From Nocardia anaemiae NBRC 100462 (GTDB taxonomy: Bacteria > Actinomycetota > Actinomycetes > Mycobacteriales > Mycobacteriaceae), in assembly GCF_001612725.1 (NCBI RefSeq), contig NZ_BDAZ01000071.1, positions 1 through 64,000 of the forward strand: a DNA stretch of 64,000 nucleotides. The letters are read 5' to 3'. The notes under the pieces were generated by a model that was given only the letters and a program-made list of their open reading frames with translations, searched no databases and was not told where the DNA came from. Numbering within the stretch: the first letter of the stretch is position 1; each line of letters opens with the position of its first letter. Positions 34,593 to 43,243 of the stretch are shown in pieces. The position numbers and the translations under genes are program-made.

Positions 34593-35318
34593 ATGCTCGA
34601 CGTTAGCCGCGATGGCGATGTCGTCACCATCGAACTACAGCGCGAGGAGCGGCGTAACGCGCTGAACATCGAACTCGTCACTCGGCTCCGCGAAGCGGTG
34701 GTCACCGCGGCCGAGGACGCCAGGGTGATCGTGCTCACCGGCCGGGGCCCCCTCTTCAGCGCGGGCGCGGACCTGTCCGGGGTGTACTCGGAGGAATTTC
34801 TGGCGGCCCTGACCGAGATGCTGCACATCATCGAATCCGTACCGGTCCCGGTGATCGCGGCGATCAATGGCGGTGCGCTCGGTGCGGGCGTGCAGATCGC
34901 GTTGGCCTCGGATCTGCGGGTCATGGAACCCGACTCATATATCGCGATTCCGGCCGCCAAGCTCGGCATCACCGTCGACCGCTGGACCGTGCGGCGGTTG
35001 GTATCGCTGATCGGCGGCGGCCCGGCGCGGACCGTTCTGCTCGGCGCGGAACCGGTATCGGCCGCCGACGCCTACTCCTTCGGCTTCGCCAACCGGCTCG
35101 GCACCCTGGCCGACGCACAGGCGTGGGCCAAGTCGATCGCTCAGCTGGCCCCGCTTTCGCTGCGGCATATGAAGTTGGAGTTCAACGATGACGGCACCCG
35201 GGATCCGGAGACCACGCAGCAGCGTGCGGCGCTGGAGGCGGCGTGGACCAGTCAAGATGCCCGAGAGGGGCGGCTGGCCAGGGAAGAAAAGCGCGCGGCG
35301 AAATTCCTGGGGCGATAA
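34593..35318 (+). CDS. echA6: Enoyl-CoA hydratase-like protein EchA6
   Basis: 241-residue crotonase-fold protein. The oxyanion-hole segments are TGRGPLFSAGADLSG and AAINGGALGAGVQIALASDLRV. The catalytic glutamate of the second hydratase motif is missing: PAAKLGITVDRWTVRRL is found instead of a PEVxLG-type sequence, as in mycobacterial EchA6 (Rv0905), which lacks hydratase activity and shuttles acyl-CoA to mycolate synthesis. ATG follows GGAGG at good spacing. The next gene starts right after its stop codon, as for Rv0905/Rv0906. Confidence 0.9.
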   Translation: MLDVSRDGDVVTIELQREERRNALNIELVTRLREAVVTAAEDARVIVLTGRGPLFSAGADLSGVYSEEFLAALTEMLHIIESVPVPVIAAINGGALGAGVQIALASDLRVMEPDSYIAIPAAKLGITVDRWTVRRLVSLIGGGPARTVLLGAEPVSAADAYSFGFANRLGTLADAQAWAKSIAQLAPLSLRHMKLEFNDDGTRDPETTQQRAALEAAWTSQDAREGRLAREEKRAAKFLGR

Positions 35319-36461
35319 ATGAATCCGAAGAAGATACTCGGTATTGCCGCCGGTGCGCTCGGCCTCACCTGGGTGGTGCGCGCGGTCTGGGACATCCCGT
35401 CGGCGATCGGCGCCTCGATCAATGCGATTCAGCCCTACGCCACAGGTGCGGTGAGCTATCGCGATCGGCAGTTCCACAACACCGAGCCGAGCACCCAGTT
35501 CGTCTCGGGTGCCGCTCCCTCCCTATTGTTTTCGGTGCTGACCAGGCGTAATGCCGGTCGTCCTCGCACCGCGGTTCCGTTGGCCATCCCCGACGTGCCG
35601 ACCGAGGCCGCCGATCTCGCGGTCACCTGGTACGGGCACGCATCGGCGCTCATCGAGGTCGACGGGTACCGGATCCTCACCGATCCGGTTTGGAGCGAAC
35701 GGGTTTCGCCATCGGCCCTGGTCGGCCCGGCCCGGCTGCATCCGGTGCCGATGCCGCTGTCGGAGCTACCGCCGGTGGATGCGGTGCTGATCTCGCACGA
35801 TCACTACGACCATTTGGACAAGGCGACGATCCGTCAGCTGGTGGTGGGACAGGCCGCGCCCTTCCTGGTGCCGATCGGCATCGGCGCACATCTGCGGCAT
35901 TGGGGTGTGCCCGAGCATCGGATCGTCGAATTGGATTGGGGCGGTTCGGTTTCCCTCGCCGCGCTCGGCCGCGAGCGCGACGGCACGGATCTGGTGCTCA
36001 CCTGTACCGAGGCGCGACACTTCTCCGGACGCGGCCTGGTGCGCAACACCACACTGTGGGCGTCCTGGTCGATCATCGGCCCGACGCGGCGGGTCTACTT
36101 CGGCGGCGATACCGGATACACCAAGGCCTTCGCCGAGGCGGGCACCGCACTCGGACCGTTCGATCTGACGCTGCTGCCGATCGGGGCCTACGACGAGGCC
36201 TGGCCGGATGTGCATATGAATCCGGAGGAGGCGGTTCGGGCCCATGCCGATCTCGCCGTCGGCGATCCCGGACACGGACTGCTGGTGCCCATCCACTGGG
36301 CGACCTTCAACCTGGCCTTCCACGGATGGTCGGAACCGGTGCGCCGGATGGTCGAGGCGGCCCGTGCGGCCGGTACCGCGGTGGCGGTGCCGATACCCGG
36401 CCAGCGCATCGACCCCAATGACCTGCCGAGCCGGGATTCCTGGTGGGAGGATATTGGGTGA
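35319..36461 (+). CDS. Metallo-beta-lactamase-fold hydrolase (Rv0906-like)
   Basis: 380-residue hydrolase with a short hydrophobic N-terminus (LGIAAGALGLTWVVRA), so probably membrane-associated or exported. The metal motif is HDHYDH (160-165), with further ligands in EARHFSGRG, FGGDTGYT and PIHWATF. The WYGHASALIEVDGYRILTDPV start is typical of the NAPE-PLD/UlaG-like branch. Substrate unknown. The ATG begins at the base after the echA6 stop codon, so the two are translationally coupled. Confidence 0.9.
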   Translation: MNPKKILGIAAGALGLTWVVRAVWDIPSAIGASINAIQPYATGAVSYRDRQFHNTEPSTQFVSGAAPSLLFSVLTRRNAGRPRTAVPLAIPDVPTEAADLAVTWYGHASALIEVDGYRILTDPVWSERVSPSALVGPARLHPVPMPLSELPPVDAVLISHDHYDHLDKATIRQLVVGQAAPFLVPIGIGAHLRHWGVPEHRIVELDWGGSVSLAALGRERDGTDLVLTCTEARHFSGRGLVRNTTLWASWSIIGPTRRVYFGGDTGYTKAFAEAGTALGPFDLTLLPIGAYDEAWPDVHMNPEEAVRAHADLAVGDPGHGLLVPIHWATFNLAFHGWSEPVRRMVEAARAAGTAVAVPIPGQRIDPNDLPSRDSWWEDIG

Positions 36462-36495
36462 ATACCTAGGTTCGTCGACAGGAAGGAATGCAGGC

Positions 36496-36780
36496 ATGAG
36501 TCTCGTGGACACCCTGAAGGGCCTGGTCGGCAAGGGTAGGGAAGCGGCGGCCGAGAACGCCGACAAAATTTACGGTGTGGTCGACAAGGCCGGTGGGTTC
36601 ATCGACGAGAAGACCGGCCACAAATACTCCGACAAGATCGGCAAGGTGCAGGAGGCCGCCAAGAAGGCGGTCCCGACGGACCAGTCCACACCGGAGCCGC
36701 CCGCGCCGAAGGAGCCGTCCGTGCCGCCCGCTCCCAAGCCTGCCCCCGAGCCCGAAGATCCGGGGCAGCCGCAGGCGTGA
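36496..36780 (+). CDS. Small MT0933/Rv0909-like antitoxin-family protein
   Basis: 94 residues: residues 1-50 are a charged amphipathic helical domain (MSLVDTLKGLVGKGREAAAE, KIGKVQEAAKKAV) of the MT0933 antitoxin family; the tail is Pro-rich. In M. tuberculosis Rv0909 is paired with toxin Rv0910. No toxin gene follows here; ligD does. Therefore a toxin-antitoxin role is not supported locally. ATG at 36496 follows GGAAGGA; a paralogue lies after ligD. Confidence 0.75.
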   Translation: MSLVDTLKGLVGKGREAAAENADKIYGVVDKAGGFIDEKTGHKYSDKIGKVQEAAKKAVPTDQSTPEPPAPKEPSVPPAPKPAPEPEDPGQPQA

Positions 36781-36785
36781 TCTGT

Positions 36786-36815
36786 GGCGAGGACCGATAT
36801 CTGTCGGTCCTCGCC
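36786..36815 (+). terminator. Terminator between the small protein and ligD
   Basis: Perfect 12-bp stem GGCGAGGACCGA / TCGGTCCTCGCC around TATCTG, five bases after the stop codon and 14 bases before the ligD ATG. Confidence 0.8.
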
Positions 36816-36829
36816 CCTAAACTTCATTT

Positions 36830-39130
36830 ATGGTGACCCGCCGGGAATTCGGTGGCAGCCCGGGCAGTCCGGGCATCGAGGTTGAGCTGAGCAACCTCGA
36901 TAAGGTGCTGTATCCGGCAACCGGAACCACCAAGGGCGAGGTCATCGCCTACTACTCGGCCATCGCGCCCGCGATGCTTCCGCATATCGCCGGGCGACCG
37001 GTCACCCGGAAGCGCTGGCCCAACGGGGTCGACGAATCGTCCTTCTTCGAAAAGAATCTCGCCGAGCACGCACCGTCGTGGCTGGAGCGCCACACTATCG
37101 AACATTCCGGCCGCACGGTCGTCTATCCGGTCATCGATTCCGAGGCCGCGCTGGCCTGGATCGGCCAGCAGGCGTCGCTGGAAGTCCATGTGCCGCAATG
37201 GCGTTTCGACGGTGACAAGGTCGGCTACGCCACTCGGTTGGTCTTCGATCTGGATCCGGGGCCGGGTGCGGGGCTGGCCGAATGCGCGCGGGTCGCGCTG
37301 GCGGTGCGCGAGATGGTCGAGGGCATCGGGCTGCACGCCTTCCCGGTTACCAGCGGTAGCAAGGGAATTCACATCTATGTGCCGCTGGATCGGGAGTTGA
37401 GTCCTGGCGGTGCGTCCACCGTGGCCAAACAGGTGGCGACGAATCTGGAAAAGCTGCACCCGGATCTGGTCACCGCGACGATGGCGAAGTCGGCGCGCGG
37501 CGGGAAGGTCTTCCTGGATTGGAGCCAGAACAATCCGGCCAAGACCACCATCGCACCGTATTCGCTGCGCGGCCGCACCGAGCCGAATGCGGCGGCACCG
37601 CGCACTTGGGCCGAGTTGGAGAGCCGGAAGAAGTTGCGGCACTTGCGCTTCGACGAGGTGCTCGCCCGCTGGCGCGATGACGGCGATCTGCTCGCCGAAT
37701 TGGATCCGCCCACTTCGAACAGCGATGCGCTGACGAAATACCGATCGATGCGCGATGCCTCGGCGACGCCCGAACCGGTACCTTCCGAAACCCCGACCCC
37801 CGGGGCGAATAATCGGTTCGTCGTCCAGGAACACCACGCGCGGCGCCTGCATTGGGATGTGCGGCTCGAACGCGACGGCGTGCTGGTGTCGTGGGCCGTG
37901 CCGAAGGGGCCGCCGACGTCATCGGATCAGAACCGGCTCGCCGTGCACACCGAGGATCATCCGTTGGAGTACTTGACCTTCCACGGCGCCATCCCGAAGG
38001 GACAGTACGGCGCGGGGGAGATGACGATCTGGGATTCCGGCACCTATGACACCGAGAAATGGCGCGAGGACGAGGTCATCGTCACCTTCCACGGCAAGCG
38101 ACTGCGCGGCCACTACGCGATGATTCGCACCAATGGCACCCAGTGGCTGATGCATCTCATGCGCGATCAGGATCCGGCCGAGGACCGGGTCTCCAGTGGT
38201 CCGGTCGGACCCGAAGCCGCATTCGTCGTGCCGAGAACCGCTGGGCCCGCGCCCTTTCCGCGCGGTCTGCGGCCGATGCTCGCCACGCACGGTGAGGTGG
38301 CCGATCTCGATGACGTCGAGTGGTGCTTCGAAACCAAATGGGACGGCTTCCGACTGATCGCCGAAATCGATTCCGGGACACTGACGCTGCGCAGTCGGGT
38401 GGGCAATGTGGTGACCAAACGCTATCCGGGTATGGCGGTGCTGGCCGAGGAGTTGGCCGGACACAATGTGGTGCTCGACGGCGAAGCGGTGGTGTTCGAC
38501 GATCACGGCGTCGCCAATGTCGGTCTGCTGCAGGCCGATGCGGCGCGCGCGGTGTTCGTCGCCTTCGATGTGCTGTATCTGGACGGGACTTCCCTCATCC
38601 GCAAACGGTATTCGGATCGGCGGCGGGTGCTGGAAGCGATCGCCGCCAACGCACCGTCGCTGCGGGTGCCGCCGCGACTGGACGGCTCCGGCGCCGAAGC
38701 GCTGCGCTACAGCCAGGAAAAGGGTCTGGAAGGTGTGGTCGCCAAGCGCAAGGATTCGGTATATCTGCCAGGTAAGCGCGGACATTCGTGGGTCAAGCAG
38801 CGCAACTGGCGCACCCAGCGGGTGCTGATCGGCGGCTGGCGGCGCAGCGACGCCCGCAACTTCAAATCACTGCTGGTCGGCATTCCGCATGAGGGCAGGC
38901 TGTATTACGTGGGTCGGGTCGGCACCGGGTTCAGTGAGCCGGTCATGCGGGATCTGGCCGAAAGGCTGGGCAAGCTGGAGCGCAAGACCACCCCGTTCGA
39001 CAACGACCTCACCGCCGAGGAACGCGAGGACGCGGTGTGGGTGACGCCGAAGCTCAGCGGCTCCGTGCGCTTCATGAACTGGACCGAGACCGGTCGCCTC
39101 TGGCATCCGGCCTGGCTCGGCGAAATGTGA
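36830..39130 (+). CDS. ligD: Multifunctional ATP-dependent DNA ligase LigD
   Basis: 766-residue non-homologous end-joining enzyme with all three domains in the mycobacterial order. Residues about 1-290 form the primase/polymerase (VFDLDPGPG metal Asp pair, SGSKGIHIYVP). Residues about 320-450 form the 3'-phosphoesterase (FVVQEHHARRLHWDVRLE). Residues about 470-766 form the ligase with nucleotidyl Lys503 (ETKWDGFR), LDGEAVVF, EGVVAKRKDS and WVKQRNW. The partner Ku is not in this window (in M. tuberculosis it is next to ligD). Two small MT0933-like genes flank it. Confidence 0.96.
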   Translation: MVTRREFGGSPGSPGIEVELSNLDKVLYPATGTTKGEVIAYYSAIAPAMLPHIAGRPVTRKRWPNGVDESSFFEKNLAEHAPSWLERHTIEHSGRTVVYPVIDSEAALAWIGQQASLEVHVPQWRFDGDKVGYATRLVFDLDPGPGAGLAECARVALAVREMVEGIGLHAFPVTSGSKGIHIYVPLDRELSPGGASTVAKQVATNLEKLHPDLVTATMAKSARGGKVFLDWSQNNPAKTTIAPYSLRGRTEPNAAAPRTWAELESRKKLRHLRFDEVLARWRDDGDLLAELDPPTSNSDALTKYRSMRDASATPEPVPSETPTPGANNRFVVQEHHARRLHWDVRLERDGVLVSWAVPKGPPTSSDQNRLAVHTEDHPLEYLTFHGAIPKGQYGAGEMTIWDSGTYDTEKWREDEVIVTFHGKRLRGHYAMIRTNGTQWLMHLMRDQDPAEDRVSSGPVGPEAAFVVPRTAGPAPFPRGLRPMLATHGEVADLDDVEWCFETKWDGFRLIAEIDSGTLTLRSRVGNVVTKRYPGMAVLAEELAGHNVVLDGEAVVFDDHGVANVGLLQADAARAVFVAFDVLYLDGTSLIRKRYSDRRRVLEAIAANAPSLRVPPRLDGSGAEALRYSQEKGLEGVVAKRKDSVYLPGKRGHSWVKQRNWRTQRVLIGGWRRSDARNFKSLLVGIPHEGRLYYVGRVGTGFSEPVMRDLAERLGKLERKTTPFDNDLTAEEREDAVWVTPKLSGSVRFMNWTETGRLWHPAWLGEM

Positions 39131-39221
39131 CGGCGGTCGCTGATGGTTAGCCGGGTCAGCGGGGAGCCCGCTGGGTATCGTTTGTTCGCGGTTGTGTCGG
39201 CTCGAAAACGAGGAGTGCACG

Positions 39222-39401
39222 GTGGATTTCAAGAACCTGGCGAATAAGGCGCTGGACCTGGCCCAGCAGAATGCGGACAAGGTGGATACGGCCATCGATA
39301 AGGTGGGCGATCTCGTCGACAAGCAGACCGACGGCAAGTTCGCCAGCCAGGTCGACGCCGCACAGGATGCCGCCAAGAAGGCCATCCACAAGGACGGCTG
39401 A
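39222..39401 (+). CDS. Small MT0933/Rv0909-like antitoxin-family protein, paralogue
   Basis: 59 residues, nearly all amphipathic helix (VDFKNLANKALDLAQQNADK, DAAQDAAKKAIHKDG), clearly related to the protein at 36496 but without the Pro-rich tail. GTG at 39222 has GAGGAG eight bases upstream. No toxin partner is adjacent. It lies 91 bases after ligD. Confidence 0.75.
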   Translation: MDFKNLANKALDLAQQNADKVDTAIDKVGDLVDKQTDGKFASQVDAAQDAAKKAIHKDG

Positions 39402-39410
39402 ACCGCCGGT

Positions 39411-39435
39411 GGCGGACCGGGCGTACCGATCCGCC
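39411..39435. terminator. Hairpin between convergent genes
   Basis: GGCGGA and TCCGCC pair, with three further pairs inside after one mismatch and a five-base loop. It is in the 44-base gap between the small protein and the convergent hydrolase. Confidence 0.5.
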
Positions 39436-39445
39436 ATTCCCGCGA

Positions 39446-40093
39446 TCAGTTCTGTTCGCGGGCGAGCAGCGGAATGATGGTCGCGCTGTCGGTGACCATC
39501 GCGTGCCCCTGGAATTCGAAATCGTCGTAGGCGCGCGCCATTGCCTCCTTGTCGCGGCCGCCGACGGCATCGCTGATGATCACCGGCACGAAGCCGAGAT
39601 CGGTCGAATGGGTGACCGTCGGCGCGATGCCGATCTCCAGTGCGACACCCGCGATCGCGTACGCGCCGATGCCGAGATCGCGCAGCACCGCGGCCAATGG
39701 CGTGCCCTCGAAGGCCGACATCGAGGTCTTGTCGAAGACCACCTCATCGGCCGTCGGCCGCAGCTGCGGCACCAGCTCGAAGGCCGGGGTGTCGCGCTGC
39801 AGAATGAATTTCACGTCATCGACATTGTCGACCTGCTGCCAGCTCATGGCCATTCGCAGCGCGAAGGTGCCACTGAGGCGGCGCGGCAGGAAGAAATGCC
39901 GCAGGAAGATGATCGGATAACCGCCGCGCCGTGCCGCTTCTACCACCCGCGCCACCCGTTCGATGATCTCCGGACCGTCCGGTAATTGGGAGAGCACACC
40001 GACCTGCATGTCGTAGACGATCACCGCCATGCGGTGCGGCGCGCACACATCGGCGAGTTCTTCGGGGATGTCCAGTCCGTTGCCATGCCGCAT
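39446..40093 (-). CDS. Isochorismatase-fold hydrolase lacking the catalytic Cys
   Basis: 215-residue isochorismatase-fold protein. Asp28 (VIVYDMQVG) and Lys122 (VFDKTSMSAF) are in place, but where cysteine hydrolases have GVxTxxCV this protein reads AGVALEIGIAPTV with Gly155. True isochorismatases such as PhzD and EntB also have Gly there, so it may hydrolyse a vinyl ether rather than an amide; alternatively it is inactive. No isochorismate synthase is near. ATG at 40093 is chosen for the AGGAG ten bases upstream; an upstream frame extension has no support. Confidence 0.82.
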   Translation of the reverse strand: MRHGNGLDIPEELADVCAPHRMAVIVYDMQVGVLSQLPDGPEIIERVARVVEAARRGGYPIIFLRHFFLPRRLSGTFALRMAMSWQQVDNVDDVKFILQRDTPAFELVPQLRPTADEVVFDKTSMSAFEGTPLAAVLRDLGIGAYAIAGVALEIGIAPTVTHSTDLGFVPVIISDAVGGRDKEAMARAYDDFEFQGHAMVTDSATIIPLLAREQN

Positions 40094-40374
40094 GGTCAGC
40101 TCACTCCTGTTCGGGTACCGATCGCGTTCGGGGTACGGCCCGACGGTGATCCGGTTGCGCGATGGCCACTTTCGAAGCGCACCGAGGCCCGCTTCGCCCC
40201 AACTGTAACCATGTCGGAAATCGGACACGCACCGCATCACAGATGGTCGCACGTGACCATTGCTGGGCCCGTGATCAGGCAGTACGGTGGTGGCATTCGA
40301 GGCCGGGCGAAGTCGGCGCCGACGCGTCCCCGGCGCACTGTGCGTCGCGCCGCGTCGGAACACTGGAGGCCCCG

Positions 40375-41619
40375 ATGAAAATTTTGTCTGCACCATTCGT
40401 CGGCGGTAACCGGAGATCCGGTGCGATATCGATCCTCATCGTTCTCGCGGTCGTGGCATTCGCATTCGCATTCGTGCCCGTCGCCCGAGCCGTGCCGCCG
40501 CCGGATCAGGATCCGTTCTACGCGGCATCGGTCGATCTGGGTGCGCAGCCCGACGGCGCCGTGCTGCGGACCCGCTCGATCGCTTTGTACGGTCTTCCGC
40601 TTCCGGTTTCGGCCTGGCAGGTGCAATACCGGACCAACGATGGGAACGGTTCGCCGATCCCGGGCATGGCCACCGTGCTCGTGCCTCTCCTACCGTGGTT
40701 CGGTCCCGGCCAGCGGCCGCTGCTGTCGTATCAGATCGCCGAGGACAGTCTCGGCACCCGGTGTGCGCCGTCATACGCGCTGCGCGGCGGCTGGGACCTC
40801 GGCGGCGCGAATACCTACATCGACACGCCCTTCATCGCCGAGGCGCTGCGCCGCGGCTGGGCGGTGGTGGCCAGCGATTACGAGGGGCCGGACTCCCGAT
40901 TCCTGGACGGCGTCAGCTCCGGCCGTGCGGTGCTCGACGGCATCCGAGCCGCTCGGGCGTTCGCACCGGACGCGGTCGGTCCGGCGAGCCCTATTGGGGC
41001 GTGGGGCTACTCGGGCGGTGCCTTCGCGACACTGTGGGCGGCGCAGCTGCAACCGGAGTACGCGCCCGATATCCGGTTCGCCGGAATCACCTCGGGTGGG
41101 GTGCCCGCCGATTGGACGGCCATGGCCCATGGTGTCGATGGGACTGTGCAGGCGGGGCTGGCAGTGCTCGTATTGATCGCGATCGCGAAGAACGAGCCGA
41201 ATTCCGGTGTGCCGGAACTGCTCAACGAGCGCGGTCGCATTGCCCTAGCCGAGGACGGCTCGGCTTGTGGTCCGGATCTGGTCTTCAAATACTTCAATGC
41301 CCATGTGGACGACTTCGCGGCCGTGCCGGATGTCTTGTCACATCCGGTATTTCGGGCCGCGACCGACCGGCAGGAGCTGGGCGGCAGCGCGCCCGTCATG
41401 CCGATGTACCTGTACCACAGCACAACCGACGATGTGATCCCGGTCGCTGGCTTCACCGATCTGGTCGGGCGATACTGCGCACTGGGCGCCGATCTCACTT
41501 CAGTGCATTCGCCGCTGCCCGGACACAATGTGACAGCCATCGGCGAGGCGCCCGGTGCGATGGGCTTCCTCGCCGATCGCTTCGCGGGTGTTCCGGTCGC
41601 CCCCGGCTGCCACGGGTGA
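40375..41619 (+). CDS. Secreted lipase (LIP family)
   Basis: 414-residue exported alpha/beta hydrolase. The signal peptide has a long hydrophobic core (ISILIVLAVVAFAFAFVPV) and cleavage near ARAVPPP. The nucleophile is Ser213 in WGYSGGA; the acid and base are probably Asp in STTDDVIPV and His in LPGHNV. FLDGVSSGRAVLDGIRAAR before the nucleophile is typical of the secretory lipase family (PF03583) common in Nocardia and mycobacteria. ATG at 40375 follows GGAGG. The substrate is likely an acylglycerol or ester lipid. Confidence 0.9.
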   Translation: MKILSAPFVGGNRRSGAISILIVLAVVAFAFAFVPVARAVPPPDQDPFYAASVDLGAQPDGAVLRTRSIALYGLPLPVSAWQVQYRTNDGNGSPIPGMATVLVPLLPWFGPGQRPLLSYQIAEDSLGTRCAPSYALRGGWDLGGANTYIDTPFIAEALRRGWAVVASDYEGPDSRFLDGVSSGRAVLDGIRAARAFAPDAVGPASPIGAWGYSGGAFATLWAAQLQPEYAPDIRFAGITSGGVPADWTAMAHGVDGTVQAGLAVLVLIAIAKNEPNSGVPELLNERGRIALAEDGSACGPDLVFKYFNAHVDDFAAVPDVLSHPVFRAATDRQELGGSAPVMPMYLYHSTTDDVIPVAGFTDLVGRYCALGADLTSVHSPLPGHNVTAIGEAPGAMGFLADRFAGVPVAPGCHG

Positions 41620-41683
41620 TAAACGAAAGCTGCGGCGCGCCACGAGGATTCGTTGCGCGCCGCGTTCGGAGTGCTGTTCGGTC

Positions 41684-42328
41684 CTACTTGACTGGAGCGT
41701 CCACCCATTTGGTGGTGCCGGGCGGGGCGGACAGGGTGTCGAGCAGATCGATGCCCGCGATGATGAGTGTCGGTCCCCCGACGACGAGGGTACCGATGAT
41801 GCCGCCGATACCCGCGCCGGCGAGGACGCTGGCGATGACGGTCGGTCCGCCGACGATGCCGGTGAGCCCGACCAGGGCGCCGATCACCGTGCCGACAAAG
41901 CCGCCGATGGCGGTGGCAATGCCGAACTGGGACAGGAAGTTATCCTGCGCGCGCAGATTCTCCCGCGGCGACGCGACCGGCGTGGCCGCCTGCCGCGCCG
42001 TCGAGTAGTCCTTGACCGCGGTCAACTCCAGCACCCGGCCCGAGTCGCGGATCTCGTGCGGCATGCCGAATTCCAGCCCGTCCTGCCGGAACGACAGCGG
42101 CAGCGTGACGATCGTATTTCCCGCGTTGTCCTTGATATCCACGGTGTTCGTCGACATCTGGAAGGACCCGTTGGTCAGCGTGGTGACGATCGTGTCGCCC
42201 ACCAGTTTTGCCTCGTACCCGATGTCGGGGACGGGCGCGGCATCCGGCTGTGCATAGGAGGTGCCCGCGCCGACCGCGACAGCGGCGACGATCGGCACGG
42301 CTGCCGCGGTGATCTTGCGGAGAATCAT
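41684..42328 (-). CDS. Secreted protein with C-terminal glycine-zipper region
   Basis: 214 residues. Signal peptide (ITAAAVPIVAAVAVGAGTSYA), then a beta-rich domain of about 90 residues (EAKLVGDTIVTTLTNGSFQM, NTIVTLPLSFRQDGLEF) and a Gly/Ile/Val-rich C-terminal region (FGIATAIGGFVGTVIGALVG, GAGIGGIIGTLVVGG) that can form membrane-packing helices. It resembles a Nocardia-type secreted family of unknown function; I do not assign a named domain. ATG at 42328 is chosen over an in-frame TTG 12 bases earlier; the ribosome sites are weak for both. Confidence 0.7.
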   Translation of the reverse strand: MILRKITAAAVPIVAAVAVGAGTSYAQPDAAPVPDIGYEAKLVGDTIVTTLTNGSFQMSTNTVDIKDNAGNTIVTLPLSFRQDGLEFGMPHEIRDSGRVLELTAVKDYSTARQAATPVASPRENLRAQDNFLSQFGIATAIGGFVGTVIGALVGLTGIVGGPTVIASVLAGAGIGGIIGTLVVGGPTLIIAGIDLLDTLSAPPGTTKWVDAPVK

Positions 42329-42553
42329 TCCGGTGTCCAATCTTCATCAGGTTTTGCAAGCCGTAGCAACGCTCCGCACGCGAAAAATCCTCCCCCCGAC
42401 GCTGTGCAGAGCCGCGATGTGATCTAGAGAACGCACACCGAGGACACCGTACCGCGCGCAAAAGGTTTAGAGGAATGCTTTTCGGGGTATTCATTGTCGC
42501 TTGCATGATGAATCTTGTTATAGCTCTTAGCTATCCAGCCATGCGCCCGGCCA

Positions 42554-43225
42554 CTACATGACATTGATGGCGCGGGCGATCACCAAGATCACCAAGACCA
42601 ATGAGATCGTCGATTGCAGCATCATCGTCGCCTTCGCCCACCGCGACATCGGCATCACATCGGTCGGGCTGAACGCCGTCGCGTTGGTGAATGCCAGATA
42701 CAGATAGTCGAGGAACTGGGGCTCCCAATCGGGTTCGGCCAGGTCCGGGCTCTGCATCTGCACGAACAGGAAGTCCGGCAATGGCTTTCGCGCGTGCGCG
42801 CGTGCGGCCGGTCCGCCGCGATCGAACTCCCAATACCAGAGTCCGAACACCACCACATTGGTCAACCAGACCGCACCGCCCGAGAGGAGTAGTTCCGCGG
42901 GCCTGGTGAGGGTCCCATCGATCAGTTGGAACACCAGTCGAGCCGCCGAACCGGCCGTGGCGACACTCAATAGTCCCGTCAGCAGAAGGCTGCCGTTGCG
43001 CAGCAAGCGCTCTTCCCGGTTCAGCCGGAACGGATTCGCCACCACCAGCCCACCGAGCAACAGGACCTCGAGCACCGGCAGCACCAGCCAGGCGGGCTGC
43101 TGTCGCAGTTCCTTCGGCGCGAGCTGCAACACCACGATCACCAGCACCGCGAGCGTCGCGGCCCACCGCGATTCACCCTCCGTCTTGCGTTGCCAAGCGG
43201 GCACATCGTCGTCTTGGTCCGGCAC
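42554..43225 (-). CDS. Membrane protein, probably DUF1345-like
   Basis: 223 residues with about five membrane segments (WAATLAVLVIVVLQL, LVLPVLEVLLLGGLVVA, GSLLLTGLLSVATAGSAARL, WLTNVVVFGLWYWEF, TISLVLVILVIARAI). The segment FLDYLYLAFTNATAFSPTDV before the last helix is the kind of motif found in DUF1345 membrane proteins. Function unknown. It starts 18 bases after ecfT, so it belongs to the ECF transcript. Confidence 0.6.
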   Translation of the reverse strand: MPDQDDDVPAWQRKTEGESRWAATLAVLVIVVLQLAPKELRQQPAWLVLPVLEVLLLGGLVVANPFRLNREERLLRNGSLLLTGLLSVATAGSAARLVFQLIDGTLTRPAELLLSGGAVWLTNVVVFGLWYWEFDRGGPAARAHARKPLPDFLFVQMQSPDLAEPDWEPQFLDYLYLAFTNATAFSPTDVMPMSRWAKATMMLQSTISLVLVILVIARAINVM

Positions 43226-43243
43226 AGGGGCCAGTATCGCCGA

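Noticed and set aside
36496..36780. Type II toxin-antitoxin operon at the MT0933-like gene
   Set aside because: A terminator and then ligD follow; no toxin-like gene is adjacent.
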